Below are positions 40,969 to 49,049 of a DNA stretch of 64,000 nucleotides, piece by piece. The notes beneath the pieces were generated by a model. The model did no database searches. It saw nothing but the letters and a program-made list of their open reading frames with translations, and had not been told where the DNA came from. Origin of the DNA: Mycolicibacterium sediminis (GTDB taxonomy: Bacteria; Actinomycetota; Actinomycetes; Mycobacteriales; Mycobacteriaceae); contig NZ_AP022588.1 of the NCBI RefSeq assembly GCF_010731735.1, forward strand, positions 5,642,001 through 5,706,000. The letters run 5' to 3'. The position numbers and the translations under genes were made by a program. Numbering within the stretch: position 1 is the stretch's first letter; every line of letters begins with the position of its first letter.

Positions 40969-42186
40969 GTGACACCCGAGACCACCACCCCCGCCACCAG
41001 GTCCGGCCGGTTCGCGCTGCCGCTGCTGGCGTACCTGTTCGTCACGGCGATGATGGGCACCACGCTCCCGACGCCGATCTACGCGCTGTACGCCGACGAG
41101 ATGCACTTCTCGGTGCTGACGACGACGGTGATCTTCTCGACCTACGCCGTCGGCGTGCTCACCGCACTGCTCGTGTTCGGCAGCTGGTCGGACGCCGTCG
41201 GGCGGCGGCCCCTGCTGCTGGCGGGCGTCGGGTTCGCCGTCGCGAGCGCCGTGGTGTTCCTGCTCGCCGACAGCGTCCCGATCCTCCTCGTCGCGCGCCT
41301 GCTGTCGGGATTCTCCGCAGGCGTGGTGACCGGCACCGCCACCGCCGCGATCGTCGAGGCCGCACCCGAGGCGCGCCGCGAGTTCGCGGCGGTGGTCGCC
41401 ACCATCGCCAACATCGGCGGCCTGAGCCTGGGCCCGATCGTGGCGGGCATCCTCGTGCAGTACGCAGCGCATCCCCTGCAGTTGCCGTTCATCGTGCACA
41501 TCGTCCTGATGGCTCTGGCCGCGGTAGCCGTCCTGCTGGTGCCGGAGACGTCGTCACGTGACGGTCGGATCGGCCTGCAGCGGCTGTCGATCCCGCCGGT
41601 GGTGCGGCCGGTGTTCATCACCGCCGTGACCGCCGCATTCGCCGGCTTCACCGTGACGGGCCTGTTCATGGCCGTCGCTCCGTCGTTCCTGTCCACCGTC
41701 ATCGGCATCGGCAATCACGCCGTCGCGGGTGCGGTCGCGAGCACGATCTTCGTCGCCTCGGCGATCGCCCAGGTGCTGGCGCGTCGGATGCATCCCCCGC
41801 GCGCAGTGGCGTTCGGCTGCGCGCTGCTGGTGGTCGGCATGTGCCTGCTGGCGGCGGCACTGCACTTCTCGTCGCTGCCCACGCTGATCGTCGCGGCGGT
41901 CGTGGCCGGCACCGGCCAGGGCATCAGCTTCAGCCGTGGCCTGGCCGCCGTCGTCGAGGGCACGCCCGCCGGGCGCCGCGCCGAGGTCAGCTCCACCTAC
42001 TTCGTGGTGGCCTACGTGGCGATCTCGCTGCCCGTCGTCGGCGCCGGGCTGGCCGCCCAGGCGTGGGGCTTGCGCACCGCGGGCATCACCTTCGCGTTCG
42101 CGGTCGCCGCGCTATCGGCGGTCTGCCTCGCGGCGATCCTGTTCCAGGAGTCGAGGGCGCGGCGGCGCGCGGCCGCCGCGAATTGA
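40969..42186 (+). CDS. MFS transporter
   Basis: A 405-residue Major Facilitator Superfamily protein with 12 membrane spans. The loop 2-3 signature appears as GSWSDAVGRRPLLLAGV, and a second half-copy (ARRMHPP region) is weaker. The closest type is the drug/metabolite exporter group with fewer charged residues in helices; the substrate is unknown. The start is uncertain: GTG 40969 is preferred because upstream in-frame starts (40903, 40951) would overlap the palindrome or give a cysteine-rich head not seen in MFS proteins. Confidence 0.82.
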   Translation: MTPETTTPATRSGRFALPLLAYLFVTAMMGTTLPTPIYALYADEMHFSVLTTTVIFSTYAVGVLTALLVFGSWSDAVGRRPLLLAGVGFAVASAVVFLLADSVPILLVARLLSGFSAGVVTGTATAAIVEAAPEARREFAAVVATIANIGGLSLGPIVAGILVQYAAHPLQLPFIVHIVLMALAAVAVLLVPETSSRDGRIGLQRLSIPPVVRPVFITAVTAAFAGFTVTGLFMAVAPSFLSTVIGIGNHAVAGAVASTIFVASAIAQVLARRMHPPRAVAFGCALLVVGMCLLAAALHFSSLPTLIVAAVVAGTGQGISFSRGLAAVVEGTPAGRRAEVSSTYFVVAYVAISLPVVGAGLAAQAWGLRTAGITFAFAVAALSAVCLAAILFQESRARRRAAAAN

Positions 42187-42235
42187 GTGGTTCTACCTAG
42201 GGTTCGGGCGCCGCGGGCCGCTTAGGTTCATAGCC

Positions 42236-43540
42236 ATGGCATCTGCTCTCCTCAAAGCGTTTCCGACCGCGGCCGAGATCGACGGCCAGACCCCCGCGGG
42301 CCGCGACAGGACGATCGACGTCATCCGCATCGTCGCGCTGCTCGGCGTCGTCGCCGGGCACACCGTCATGGCGACCAGCATCATCGCCGACGGGGTCTTC
42401 CACTGGGACAACCTGCTCACCACGTCGGTGGTGTTCCAGGCGCTCACCTGGGTGTTCCAGATCATGCCGCTGTTCTTCTTCGCGGGGGTGGCGGCGTCGG
42501 TCGAGTCCTACCGGGGAAATTGGGGTGGCTGGCTGCTGAAGCGGTGCAGCCGGCTCTACCGCCCGGTGTTCTCCTACCTGGCGTTCTGGGCGGTCGCGCT
42601 GATCGTGCTGCGCCACGTCCTGCCCGTACACGTCTACGAACCCGTCGCGGGCATCTCGATCCAGCTGCTGTGGTTCCTCGGCGCCTACGTCCTCGTCCTC
42701 GCGGCGGTGCCGCTCCTCGCCCGGATCACCAGCGTGCCCCGCCTGATGGTCGCCATGGGCGGGACGTATCTGCTGATCGCGGCCGTCGACCACCTGCGCA
42801 TCGGCGGCGACGTGCCCGCCATCGTGGCCTACGTGAACCTGGTGGCGTGGCTGATCCCCGGCATGCTGGGGGTCGCGTACCGGCGTGGGCTGCTGAGTCC
42901 GCGCCAGGGTGTCGTGCTCGGCGCGGCCGCACTGGCCGTGAACCTGGCGCTGCTGTGGATGGGCCCCTACGAGCTGAGCCTGGTCGGCATCGAGTCCCAG
43001 CAGCTCAAGAACATGTCACCGCCGTCGCTGCTGATGGCCGGACACGCGATCATGCTGTGCGCGTTCGCGATCGGGTGCGCACCCGCCATCAGCCGGTGGG
43101 CCAGACGGCCAAGGGTGTGGCGGCTCGCGGTCATCGGCAACACCGGCGCGATGACGCTCTACCTCTGGCACATGCCCGTGCTGCTCGGAGTGCACCTGGT
43201 GTTCGACGGCCTCGGACTGCCCCGCTACCCCGGGCAACCGCACTTCCTGGTGCTCAGCGTCGTCCAGTTGGCCGTGGTCCTCGCGCTCGTCGCGGCGGCG
43301 TTCCTCGTCCTGCGGCCACTGGAGAACACGCCTCTGCCGCTGTGGGACGGCGGCGTCGTCGTCCGGCCGGGCCCGCGCAGCGTACTCGTCGGCACCCTAC
43401 TGTGCGTCGCCGGAGCCGCCACCTTGGCGTCCGTCGCATGGGGCCTCAAAGATCAAGGCGTGTACTGCGTTTCGGTGATGCTGGTCGCACTGGTCGCGGC
43501 TCGGGTGATTGCCCGGCCGACCGTCCGGACCGCGGTCTAA
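42236..43540 (+). CDS. Membrane acyltransferase (acyltransferase-3/OafA family)
   Basis: A 434-residue polytopic protein. The N-terminal RDRTIDVIRIVALLGVVAGH carries the family's usual Asp-Arg and His of the O-acyltransferase core; FFFAGVAASVESYRG and RLYRPVFSYLAF also fit. These enzymes acetylate or otherwise acylate carbohydrates or lipids at the membrane. The last 60 residues include two more spans. It follows the MFS gene by 49 bp and may be co-transcribed, hinting at a joint export-and-modify task; substrate unknown. ATG 42236 chosen. Confidence 0.82.
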   Translation: MASALLKAFPTAAEIDGQTPAGRDRTIDVIRIVALLGVVAGHTVMATSIIADGVFHWDNLLTTSVVFQALTWVFQIMPLFFFAGVAASVESYRGNWGGWLLKRCSRLYRPVFSYLAFWAVALIVLRHVLPVHVYEPVAGISIQLLWFLGAYVLVLAAVPLLARITSVPRLMVAMGGTYLLIAAVDHLRIGGDVPAIVAYVNLVAWLIPGMLGVAYRRGLLSPRQGVVLGAAALAVNLALLWMGPYELSLVGIESQQLKNMSPPSLLMAGHAIMLCAFAIGCAPAISRWARRPRVWRLAVIGNTGAMTLYLWHMPVLLGVHLVFDGLGLPRYPGQPHFLVLSVVQLAVVLALVAAAFLVLRPLENTPLPLWDGGVVVRPGPRSVLVGTLLCVAGAATLASVAWGLKDQGVYCVSVMLVALVAARVIARPTVRTAV

Positions 43541-43716
43541 CCGCTCTTGCGCCGGAACTCCCGTCGGCTCTCCTGCGGGCCGTGCGCGCGGGGCTGCTTG
43601 TTGCCGGCATCCTCGTGCTTCGCACCGTTGCCGGAGGCGGCCTTCTTGCGTTCGAGTGCCTCGCGGAACTTGCGCTTGTTCTCGTCTTCGAGTTCGGGTT
43701 CGGGTGCGTCGGCCAT
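43537..43716 (-). CDS. Small basic DUF5302-like protein
   Basis: A 59-residue, highly charged, probably unstructured protein (MADAPEPELEDENKRKFREA start, RRKSG end). The KRKFREALERKK block and the HGP...RRxFRRKSG end match, as I recall, the actinobacterial DUF5302 family, whose function is unknown. It overlaps the convergent acyltransferase stop by 4 bp. Confidence 0.75.
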   Translation of the reverse strand: MADAPEPELEDENKRKFREALERKKAASGNGAKHEDAGNKQPRAHGPQESRREFRRKSG

Positions 43717-43774
43717 GATCGAACATTAGCGCGCGGAAGCCGGGGACGCCGCCAGGTTTCCGCCCGGGCCGCGC

Positions 43775-44218
43775 TCAGCGGACGCCGGGCGGCAGACCGT
43801 AGAGGTGGGAGATCGGCAGCGTGAGCAGCACGCGACGGTCGTCGACCATGGCGCGACGGTAGTCATCCCAGTCCGGATGCTCTCCGGCGACGTTGCGGTA
43901 CAACGCGATCAACGCCTCGACGGTGTCGTCGTCGGGTGCCGCGGCCGGTGGCGTCAGGATCGCGTCGCCCTCGGCGACCGCGTAGGACCAGCCGTCGTCG
44001 GACGCCACGTGGATCGACGCGCGGGGATCCCGACGCAGGTTGCGGGTCTTGGCGCGCGGTTCGGTCACCGACACCTGCAGAGCGACGTGCTGCGCGTCGA
44101 AGTGGTAGGTGACGTTCGACAGCTGCGGCCGACCATCGTGCTTGATGGTGGCGAGCACCCCGAGCGCGTTGCCGCTGAGCACGGCCAGGAGCTTGTCGTC
44201 GAACACGTCGCGGGTCAT
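43775..44218 (-). CDS. PPOX-class F420-dependent protein (Rv1155-like)
   Basis: A 147-residue split-barrel flavin/deazaflavin-binding protein. The sequence matches Rv1155 closely from memory (VFDDKLLAVLSGNALGVLAT, IKHDGRPQLSNVTYHFD, EPRAKTRNLRRDPRASIHV, DDGWSYAVAEG, ALIALYRNVAGEH). Rv1155 binds F420 and its reaction is unsettled; the family includes F420H2-dependent reductases. ATG 44218 starts right before the conserved VFDDK; longer starts at up to 44371 overlap the divergent methyltransferase and are rejected. It links the window to the F420 pathway started by fbiC. Confidence 0.92.
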   Translation of the reverse strand: MTRDVFDDKLLAVLSGNALGVLATIKHDGRPQLSNVTYHFDAQHVALQVSVTEPRAKTRNLRRDPRASIHVASDDGWSYAVAEGDAILTPPAAAPDDDTVEALIALYRNVAGEHPDWDDYRRAMVDDRRVLLTLPISHLYGLPPGVR

Positions 44219-44288
44219 GGCGACAAGCCTACGACCGACCGCTGGGAACCCGACCGGGTTCGACCGACCGATACCTACGATGACAGCC

Positions 44289-45110
44289 ATGAGCGCCATC
44301 GACGGCACCACCCTGGACGGCGTGTCCGCGACCACGCTGTGGACGCTGCACAACCGCGCGACGGAGGCCAAGCGGTCCGACGGCGTGATCCGCGATCCGT
44401 GGGCGGTGACGCTGCTCGACGCGATCTCCTACGACTACCTGAAGTTCGGTAGGCCCAACCAGTCGCACGCGCTGCGGGCCGTCGCCTTCGACGCCGCCGC
44501 GCGCGCCTACCTCACCGACCACCCGCGGGCCGCCGTCGTCGCACTGGCCGAGGGGTTGCAGACCAGCTTCTGGCGTCTCGAACGCACCGGCGTGGTCGAT
44601 CAGGTGCACTGGTACTCCGTCGATCTCGAGCCCGTGATCGACCTGCGTCGCCGTCTGCTGCCGCGCGACGACCGCATCACCGAACTCGCGCAGTCGGCAC
44701 TCGACACGTCGTGGATGGACGGCGTCGACGCGACCGACGGCGCGTTCATCACCGCCGAGGGCCTGCTGATGTACCTCGAACCCGAGGACGCGCTCGGACT
44801 GATCCGCGCGTGTGCGGCCCGCTTCCCCGGCGGTCGGATGATGTTCGACTCGATCCCGCCCTGGCTGAGCAGGCGCACGCTGAAGGGCTGGAAGCTGTCC
44901 GACCGGTACATCGCGCCGCCGATGCCGTTCGGTCAGAGCCCCGACGACGCGCTCGCGCTGGCGGGTCACGTCGACGGGGTGCGCGTCGCCCACGACGTCG
45001 CCCTGCCGCCCGGGCGTGGGCTGTGGCGAGCGGCGTCATGGCCACCGCTGGACCGCGTCGGGGCCGTCCGTCGCGCCCGGCCGAGCACCACGCTGCTGGA
45101 GTTCGGATGA
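44289..45110 (+). CDS. LCM-family SAM-dependent methyltransferase (Rv1153c/Omt-like)
   Basis: A 273-residue methyltransferase of the leucine carboxyl methyltransferase family common in mycobacteria. Family marks: an N-terminal TTLWTLHNRATEAKR, RAVAFDAAARAYL, VVALAEGLQTSFWRL as the SAM-binding motif I replacement, and FITAEGLLMYLEPEDA. Substrate unknown, possibly a lipid or polyketide. The start may be ATG 44280 or 44289. Its stop overlaps the next gene (ATGA). The gene at 45652 is a paralogue. Confidence 0.85.
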   Translation: MSAIDGTTLDGVSATTLWTLHNRATEAKRSDGVIRDPWAVTLLDAISYDYLKFGRPNQSHALRAVAFDAAARAYLTDHPRAAVVALAEGLQTSFWRLERTGVVDQVHWYSVDLEPVIDLRRRLLPRDDRITELAQSALDTSWMDGVDATDGAFITAEGLLMYLEPEDALGLIRACAARFPGGRMMFDSIPPWLSRRTLKGWKLSDRYIAPPMPFGQSPDDALALAGHVDGVRVAHDVALPPGRGLWRAASWPPLDRVGAVRRARPSTTLLEFG

Positions 45111-45631
45111 CCCGCTACGCCCTGTTCCTGCGGGGCGTCAACGTCGGGGGCGTCACCCTCAAGATGGCCGACGTCGCCGCCGCGCTGACCGACGCCGGCT
45201 TCGGGAACACGAGGACCGTCCTGGCGAGCGGCAACGTCGTGGTCGACCACGACGACGGCGTGAAAGCAGTGCGGAAGAAGGCCGAGAGAGCGCTGCGCGA
45301 CCGCTTCGGTTACGAGGCGTGGGTCCTGGCCTACGACCTGGCGACGGTCCGCGCCATCTCCGACGCCTACCCCTTCACCCGGGAGGTCGAGGGGCACCAC
45401 TCCTACGTCACGTTCGTCTCCGATGGCGACGTGCTCGAGGAACTCGCCGCCCTGTCCGACGACGCCGGTCCCGACGAGTCGATCCGGCGCGGCGACGGGG
45501 TCGTCTACTGGCAGGTGCCGCGCTCCGCGACGCTGACGTCGGCCATGGGGAAGACGATGGGCAGGAAGCGGTACAAGTCCTCGACCACGACGCGCAACCT
45601 CCGCACCATCGACAAGGTGCTGGTCTCCTGA
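45107..45631 (+). CDS. DUF1697 protein
   Basis: A 174-residue protein of the DUF1697 family: the N-terminal RYALFLRGVNVGGVTLKMADV and VLASGNVVVDH are the family's signature, and the C-terminal MGRKRYKSSTTTRNLRTIDKVL is also typical. Function unknown; proteins of this family are usually small cytoplasmic proteins. The ATGA overlap with the methyltransferase before it and the 20-bp gap to the second methyltransferase suggest a three-gene operon. Confidence 0.88.
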   Translation: MTRYALFLRGVNVGGVTLKMADVAAALTDAGFGNTRTVLASGNVVVDHDDGVKAVRKKAERALRDRFGYEAWVLAYDLATVRAISDAYPFTREVEGHHSYVTFVSDGDVLEELAALSDDAGPDESIRRGDGVVYWQVPRSATLTSAMGKTMGRKRYKSSTTTRNLRTIDKVLVS

Positions 45632-45651
45632 CCTTCGGTACATTCGCGAAG

Positions 45652-46506
45652 GTGACCCCCGAACCCCGCCCGGACGCCACCCCGACCGAGAAGGTCGACG
45701 CCCCGCTGACGGGCGTCTCGGAGACCGCCCTGATGACGCTGCAGGTCCGTGCCAGCGAGGCACGCCGACCCGACGGCATCATCGACGACCCGGAGGCGAT
45801 CCGCCTCGTCGACTCCATCTCCTTCGACTTCGCCAAGTTCGGCTACACCAACCGCCAGGACATGGCCCTGCGCGCGCTGGCCTTCGACGCCGCGACCCGG
45901 GACTACCTCCGCGACCGCCCGGAGGCCACGGTCGTCGCGCTCGCCGAGGGACTGCAGACCAGCTTCTACCGTCTGGCCGCCTCGGTCGACGACGACCGCT
46001 TCCGATGGCTGACCGTCGAGCTGCCGCCGGTCGTCGCGCTGCGCGAACGGTTGCTCCCGCCGTCCGACCGCGTGGACGTGGCCGCGCAGTCCGCGCTGGA
46101 CTTCAGCTGGATGGACCGCGTCGATCCCGACGAAGGCGTCTTCATCACCGCCGAGGGTCTGCTGATGTACCTGCAGCCCACGGAGGCCATGGGGCTGATC
46201 ACCGAGTGCGCCAGGCGCTTTCCCGGTGGCCGGATGATGTTCGACCTGCCCCCGTCGTGGTTCGCCTGGGTGGCACGTCGCGGCATGCCCACGTCACTGC
46301 GCTACCGCATCCCCAAGATGCCGTTCGCCATGTCGGCGGCCGAGGCCGCGAAGCTCGTCGACGTCGTACCCGGGGTGCGTGCCGTGCACGACGTGACGCT
46401 GCCGCAGGGCCGGGGCCTGGTGCTCAACAAACTGTTGTGGCTTGCCCAGCGGACACCGCTGCTCGACCCCGTTCGGCCCGCGTTGACGTTGCTGGAGTTC
46501 GGTTAG
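45652..46506 (+). CDS. LCM-family SAM-dependent methyltransferase, second copy
   Basis: A 284-residue paralogue of 44289-45110: TALMTLQVRASEARRPDGII, ALRALAFDAATRDYLRDRP, VVALAEGLQTSFYRL and VFITAEGLLMYLQPTEA align closely. It has a longer, Glu/Asp-rich N-terminus. GTG 45652 is chosen because upstream sequence runs into the DUF1697 gene. It overlaps the end of the convergent GntR gene by 4 bp. Substrate unknown. Confidence 0.85.
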   Translation: MTPEPRPDATPTEKVDAPLTGVSETALMTLQVRASEARRPDGIIDDPEAIRLVDSISFDFAKFGYTNRQDMALRALAFDAATRDYLRDRPEATVVALAEGLQTSFYRLAASVDDDRFRWLTVELPPVVALRERLLPPSDRVDVAAQSALDFSWMDRVDPDEGVFITAEGLLMYLQPTEAMGLITECARRFPGGRMMFDLPPSWFAWVARRGMPTSLRYRIPKMPFAMSAAEAAKLVDVVPGVRAVHDVTLPQGRGLVLNKLLWLAQRTPLLDPVRPALTLLEFG

Positions 46507-46868
46507 CTCAGCGCTGCCTCGACGTACCCGAGCGCCGCGGTCTTGCCGACGCCGAGCGACTTCGCCGCCGCGGCGTAGGCGTGGGCAGCGCTGGCCATCG
46601 CCGAGTCGGCCGGGTCGGCTCGCGCCACGAACGTTCCGAACCGTCCCCGCGTCTCCAGGATGCCCGCCGCCTCCAGCTCGCGATAGGCCCTGGCGACGGT
46701 GTTGACCGCCATGGTCAGCTCACCGGCGAGTTCGCGGACGGTCGGCAGTCGCGACCCAGGCGACAACCGTCCCTCCCGTATCCCCTCGATGATCTGAGTC
46801 CGCAACTGGTCGAACAATGGTTTCGTCGCGTGCGGATCCACCCGAACCCATTCCCCCAAATCGGTCAC
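46503..46868 (-). CDS. GntR-family (YtrA-type) transcriptional regulator (Rv1152-like)
   Basis: A 121-residue regulator: winged helix-turn-helix (KPLFDQLRTQIIEGIREGRL, LPTVRELAGELTMAVNTVAR, YRELEAAGILETRGRFGTFV), then a short alpha-helical tail as in the YtrA subfamily. The length equals that of Rv1152 as I recall. GTG 46868 starts the conserved head. It faces the sirtuin gene across 37 bp, so it may control it, itself, or both; YtrA-type regulators often control nearby transporters or envelope genes. Confidence 0.88.
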   Translation of the reverse strand: MTDLGEWVRVDPHATKPLFDQLRTQIIEGIREGRLSPGSRLPTVRELAGELTMAVNTVARAYRELEAAGILETRGRFGTFVARADPADSAMASAAHAYAAAAKSLGVGKTAALGYVEAALS

Positions 46869-46905
46869 CTGTCCAGTAAAGCAAACAACGACTAGTTTGG
46901 TGAAC

Positions 46906-47619
46906 GTGCAAGTGACCGTGCTCAGCGGTGCGGGCATCTCCGCCGAGAGTGGTGTCCCGACGTTCCGTGACGTCGAGACCGGACTCTGGGCGAAGGTCGA
47001 CCCGTACGAGATCTCCAGCAGCGACGGCTGGCAGCGCCACCCCGAGAAGGTCTGGGCCTGGTACCTCTGGCGGCACTACATGATGAAGGCCGTCCAACCC
47101 AACGACGGCCACCGCGCCATCGCCGCGTGGGAGGACCACGCCGAGGTGCACGTGGTCACCCAGAACGTCGACGACCTGCACGAGCGTGGCGGCAGCAGCC
47201 GGGTGTACCACCTGCACGGCAGCCTGTTCGAGTTCCGTTGCGACCGTTGCGATCTGCCATACGACGGCCCATTGCCCGCGATGCCCGAACCCGTCGAGGT
47301 CGTCGAACCGCCGACCTGCGTCTGCGGCGGACTCATCCGGCCGAACGTGGTGTGGTTCGGCGAGGGACTGCCCGCCGACGCGTGGGACCGGTCGGTCGAC
47401 GCGGTCCGCAACGCCGACGTCGCGATCGTCGTGGGCACGTCGGCGGTCGTCTACCCCGCCGCGGGTCTTCCCGAGCTGGCGTTGTCGAGCGGCATCCCCG
47501 TCATCGAGATCAACCCCGAGGAGACCGCGCTGTCGGCGTCGGCGACGCTGAGCCTCCGCGCGAAGGCCGCCTCGACGCTGCCCACCCTGCTGCAGCGCCT
47601 GCCCGCCCTGCTGGGCTGA
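46906..47619 (+). CDS. cobB: NAD-dependent protein deacylase (sirtuin, Rv1151c-like)
   Basis: A 237-residue sirtuin that removes acetyl or longer acyl groups from lysines using NAD, for example to reactivate acetyl-CoA synthetase. NAD-binding GAGISAESGVPTFRD and QNVDDLHERGG are present; catalytic His in HLHGSLFEFRC; zinc Cys pairs CDRC and CVCG (Cys4 zinc site). The sequence and the 237-residue length match Rv1151c when starting at GTG 46906. TTG 46897 and GTG 46900 are alternatives. Near the acetate-uptake symporters, it may connect acetate use to acetyl-CoA synthetase control; this is inference. Confidence 0.94.
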   Translation: MQVTVLSGAGISAESGVPTFRDVETGLWAKVDPYEISSSDGWQRHPEKVWAWYLWRHYMMKAVQPNDGHRAIAAWEDHAEVHVVTQNVDDLHERGGSSRVYHLHGSLFEFRCDRCDLPYDGPLPAMPEPVEVVEPPTCVCGGLIRPNVVWFGEGLPADAWDRSVDAVRNADVAIVVGTSAVVYPAAGLPELALSSGIPVIEINPEETALSASATLSLRAKAASTLPTLLQRLPALLG

Positions 47620-47655
47620 CGCGCGAGCACCCCCTCCTCGGGTCACCTTCCTCCG

Positions 47656-47714
47656 GCGAGCAGACGTCAACTCCCCTCTTTCGCACCGAAGCAGGGGAGT
47701 TCGCGTCTGCTCGC
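47656..47714. terminator. Bidirectional long palindrome between convergent genes
   Basis: 22-nt arms (47656-47677 and 47693-47714) match at 20 of 22 positions, with GCGAGCAGACG outer and AACTCCCCT inner parts and a 15-nt loop. It lies between the sirtuin stop and the methyltransferase stop and can end both transcripts. Confidence 0.75.
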
Positions 47715-47733
47715 GGTTAAGGCCGGGCCGGGA

Positions 47734-48372
47734 CTACGCGGGGCGGACGGCCCGGCCGATCGCCGTCTCCGACACCGGCATGGGGACCCAGGCGGGTAGC
47801 ACCCACTCCCGGCGGGCGCGGGTCACCTCGAAGCCCGCCGCGGCGATCGAGGCCTCGGTGTCGCGGTGGGTGTGGCAGTTGCCGAGCAGCCGGGGCCACA
47901 CGGTGGCGTCGGCGAGGCGTTGCAGGCGTGCCCGCGGGCCCGTACTCGCCACGTGCTCGAGGTAGCGCAACTCCCCGCCCGGGCGCAGTGCCGAGAGCAG
48001 CTGTCGCAGAACGGCATCGGGCTGGTCGATCGAGCACAGCACCAGCGAGCAGACGATCGTGTCAAAGGGCTCCCCGTCGTCGAACTGCTCCACGGTGTCG
48101 GTGGTGACGGTCACGGGTACGGACGCCTCGGCCGCGGCGGTGCGGGCCAGCGCCGCCAGCCGCTGCTCGGGCTCGACGGCGACCACCTCGGTGACGGTGT
48201 CCGGGTACAGCGCGAAGTTGGTCCCCGTGCCGGCGCCCACCTCGAGCACGCGGCCGGTCAGCCCGGTCAGGTTCTCGCGACGCAGCCGACGGATGGCCTC
48301 GGTCTCGCGGGTCGACATCCGGGCCCACAGCGCGGCGAAGAACGGGTTGTCGACGGTGTTCGTGTCAGACAT
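47734..48372 (-). CDS. Class I SAM-dependent methyltransferase (Rv1147-like)
   Basis: A 212-residue methyltransferase. Motif I is VLEVGAGTGTNFALYP, motif II-like IVCSLVLCSIDQPD, and motif III LLSALRPGGELRYLEHV. In overall pattern it resembles the METTL7/phospholipid N-methyltransferase-like group; the substrate is unknown. It overlaps the tetR gene by 8 bp and is the last gene of the mmpL-tetR-methyltransferase unit, the same order as Rv1145/6-Rv1147 in M. tuberculosis apart from the regulator. It may modify the lipid carried by the transporter; inference only. Confidence 0.85.
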   Translation of the reverse strand: MSDTNTVDNPFFAALWARMSTRETEAIRRLRRENLTGLTGRVLEVGAGTGTNFALYPDTVTEVVAVEPEQRLAALARTAAAEASVPVTVTTDTVEQFDDGEPFDTIVCSLVLCSIDQPDAVLRQLLSALRPGGELRYLEHVASTGPRARLQRLADATVWPRLLGNCHTHRDTEASIAAAGFEVTRARREWVLPAWVPMPVSETAIGRAVRPA

Positions 48373-49048
48373 CGGTCTGTCCCCTCAGATAGTCGAGCGC
48401 TTCCTGCGGCGGTACGTCGTCGGCGAGCGACCCCAGTGCGACGCGGCCCAGGCACGCCGATCGCAGCACCCGGTCGGCGTACACCTCGACGTCGCCGAAG
48501 GGTAGGTAGGGCCGGGCGATCACCAGGGCGACCACCCCGTGCGCGACGGTGAGGAGTTCGAGTCCCATCACCGTGGCGTCGCCCGGCGGATAGATGCCCT
48601 CGTCGATGAGCGCCTGCACGGTGTCCCGCAGGTGCGCGAACGCCGAACTGTTGAGCGTGACGTCCACGTCGCTGCCGGGCATCGGCTCGCCCATCAGCGC
48701 GATGCGGTACAGCTCCGGCGTCTCCAGCGCGAAGCGGACGTAGGCCATGCCCTGCGCGCGCAGCCGGTCCAGGGTCGTGGGTTGATCGACGACGACCTGC
48801 TGCATCACCCGGTCGAGGCGCTCGAAGTATCCGGCGCACACGGCGTCGAGAAGCGCGTCCTTGTCGGCGAAGTGCAGGTAGATCGACGGCGGCGTGACGC
48901 CGACGCGCTGGGCGACCGCGCGGATCGACACCGCCTTGGCGTGGCCGGTCTCGAGGAGCAGATCCGTTGTGGCATCGAGGATTTCCTCTCGCAGCTGCTC
49001 ACCCGAGCCGCGCGGGGCCCGCCGTCGGCGGAGGGGTTCGACGGTCAC
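48365..49048 (-). CDS. TetR-family transcriptional regulator
   Basis: A 227-residue regulator: N-terminal helix-turn-helix (residues 20-65; ILDATTDLLLETGHAKAVSI, AVAQRVGVTPPSIYLHFADK) and a ligand-binding helical domain of about 150 residues. GTG 49048 starts it, one base after the mmpL stop, and its end overlaps the methyltransferase start. It probably regulates its own operon, including the MmpL transporter, in response to a lipid or drug-like ligand. No operator dyad was assigned. Confidence 0.9.
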   Translation of the reverse strand: MTVEPLRRRRAPRGSGEQLREEILDATTDLLLETGHAKAVSIRAVAQRVGVTPPSIYLHFADKDALLDAVCAGYFERLDRVMQQVVVDQPTTLDRLRAQGMAYVRFALETPELYRIALMGEPMPGSDVDVTLNSSAFAHLRDTVQALIDEGIYPPGDATVMGLELLTVAHGVVALVIARPYLPFGDVEVYADRVLRSACLGRVALGSLADDVPPQEALDYLRGQTDV

Positions 49049-49049
49049 G

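Noticed and set aside
47127..47720. Second plus-strand frame over the sirtuin gene
   Set aside because: Arg-rich shadow; the sirtuin frame has all NAD and zinc motifs.
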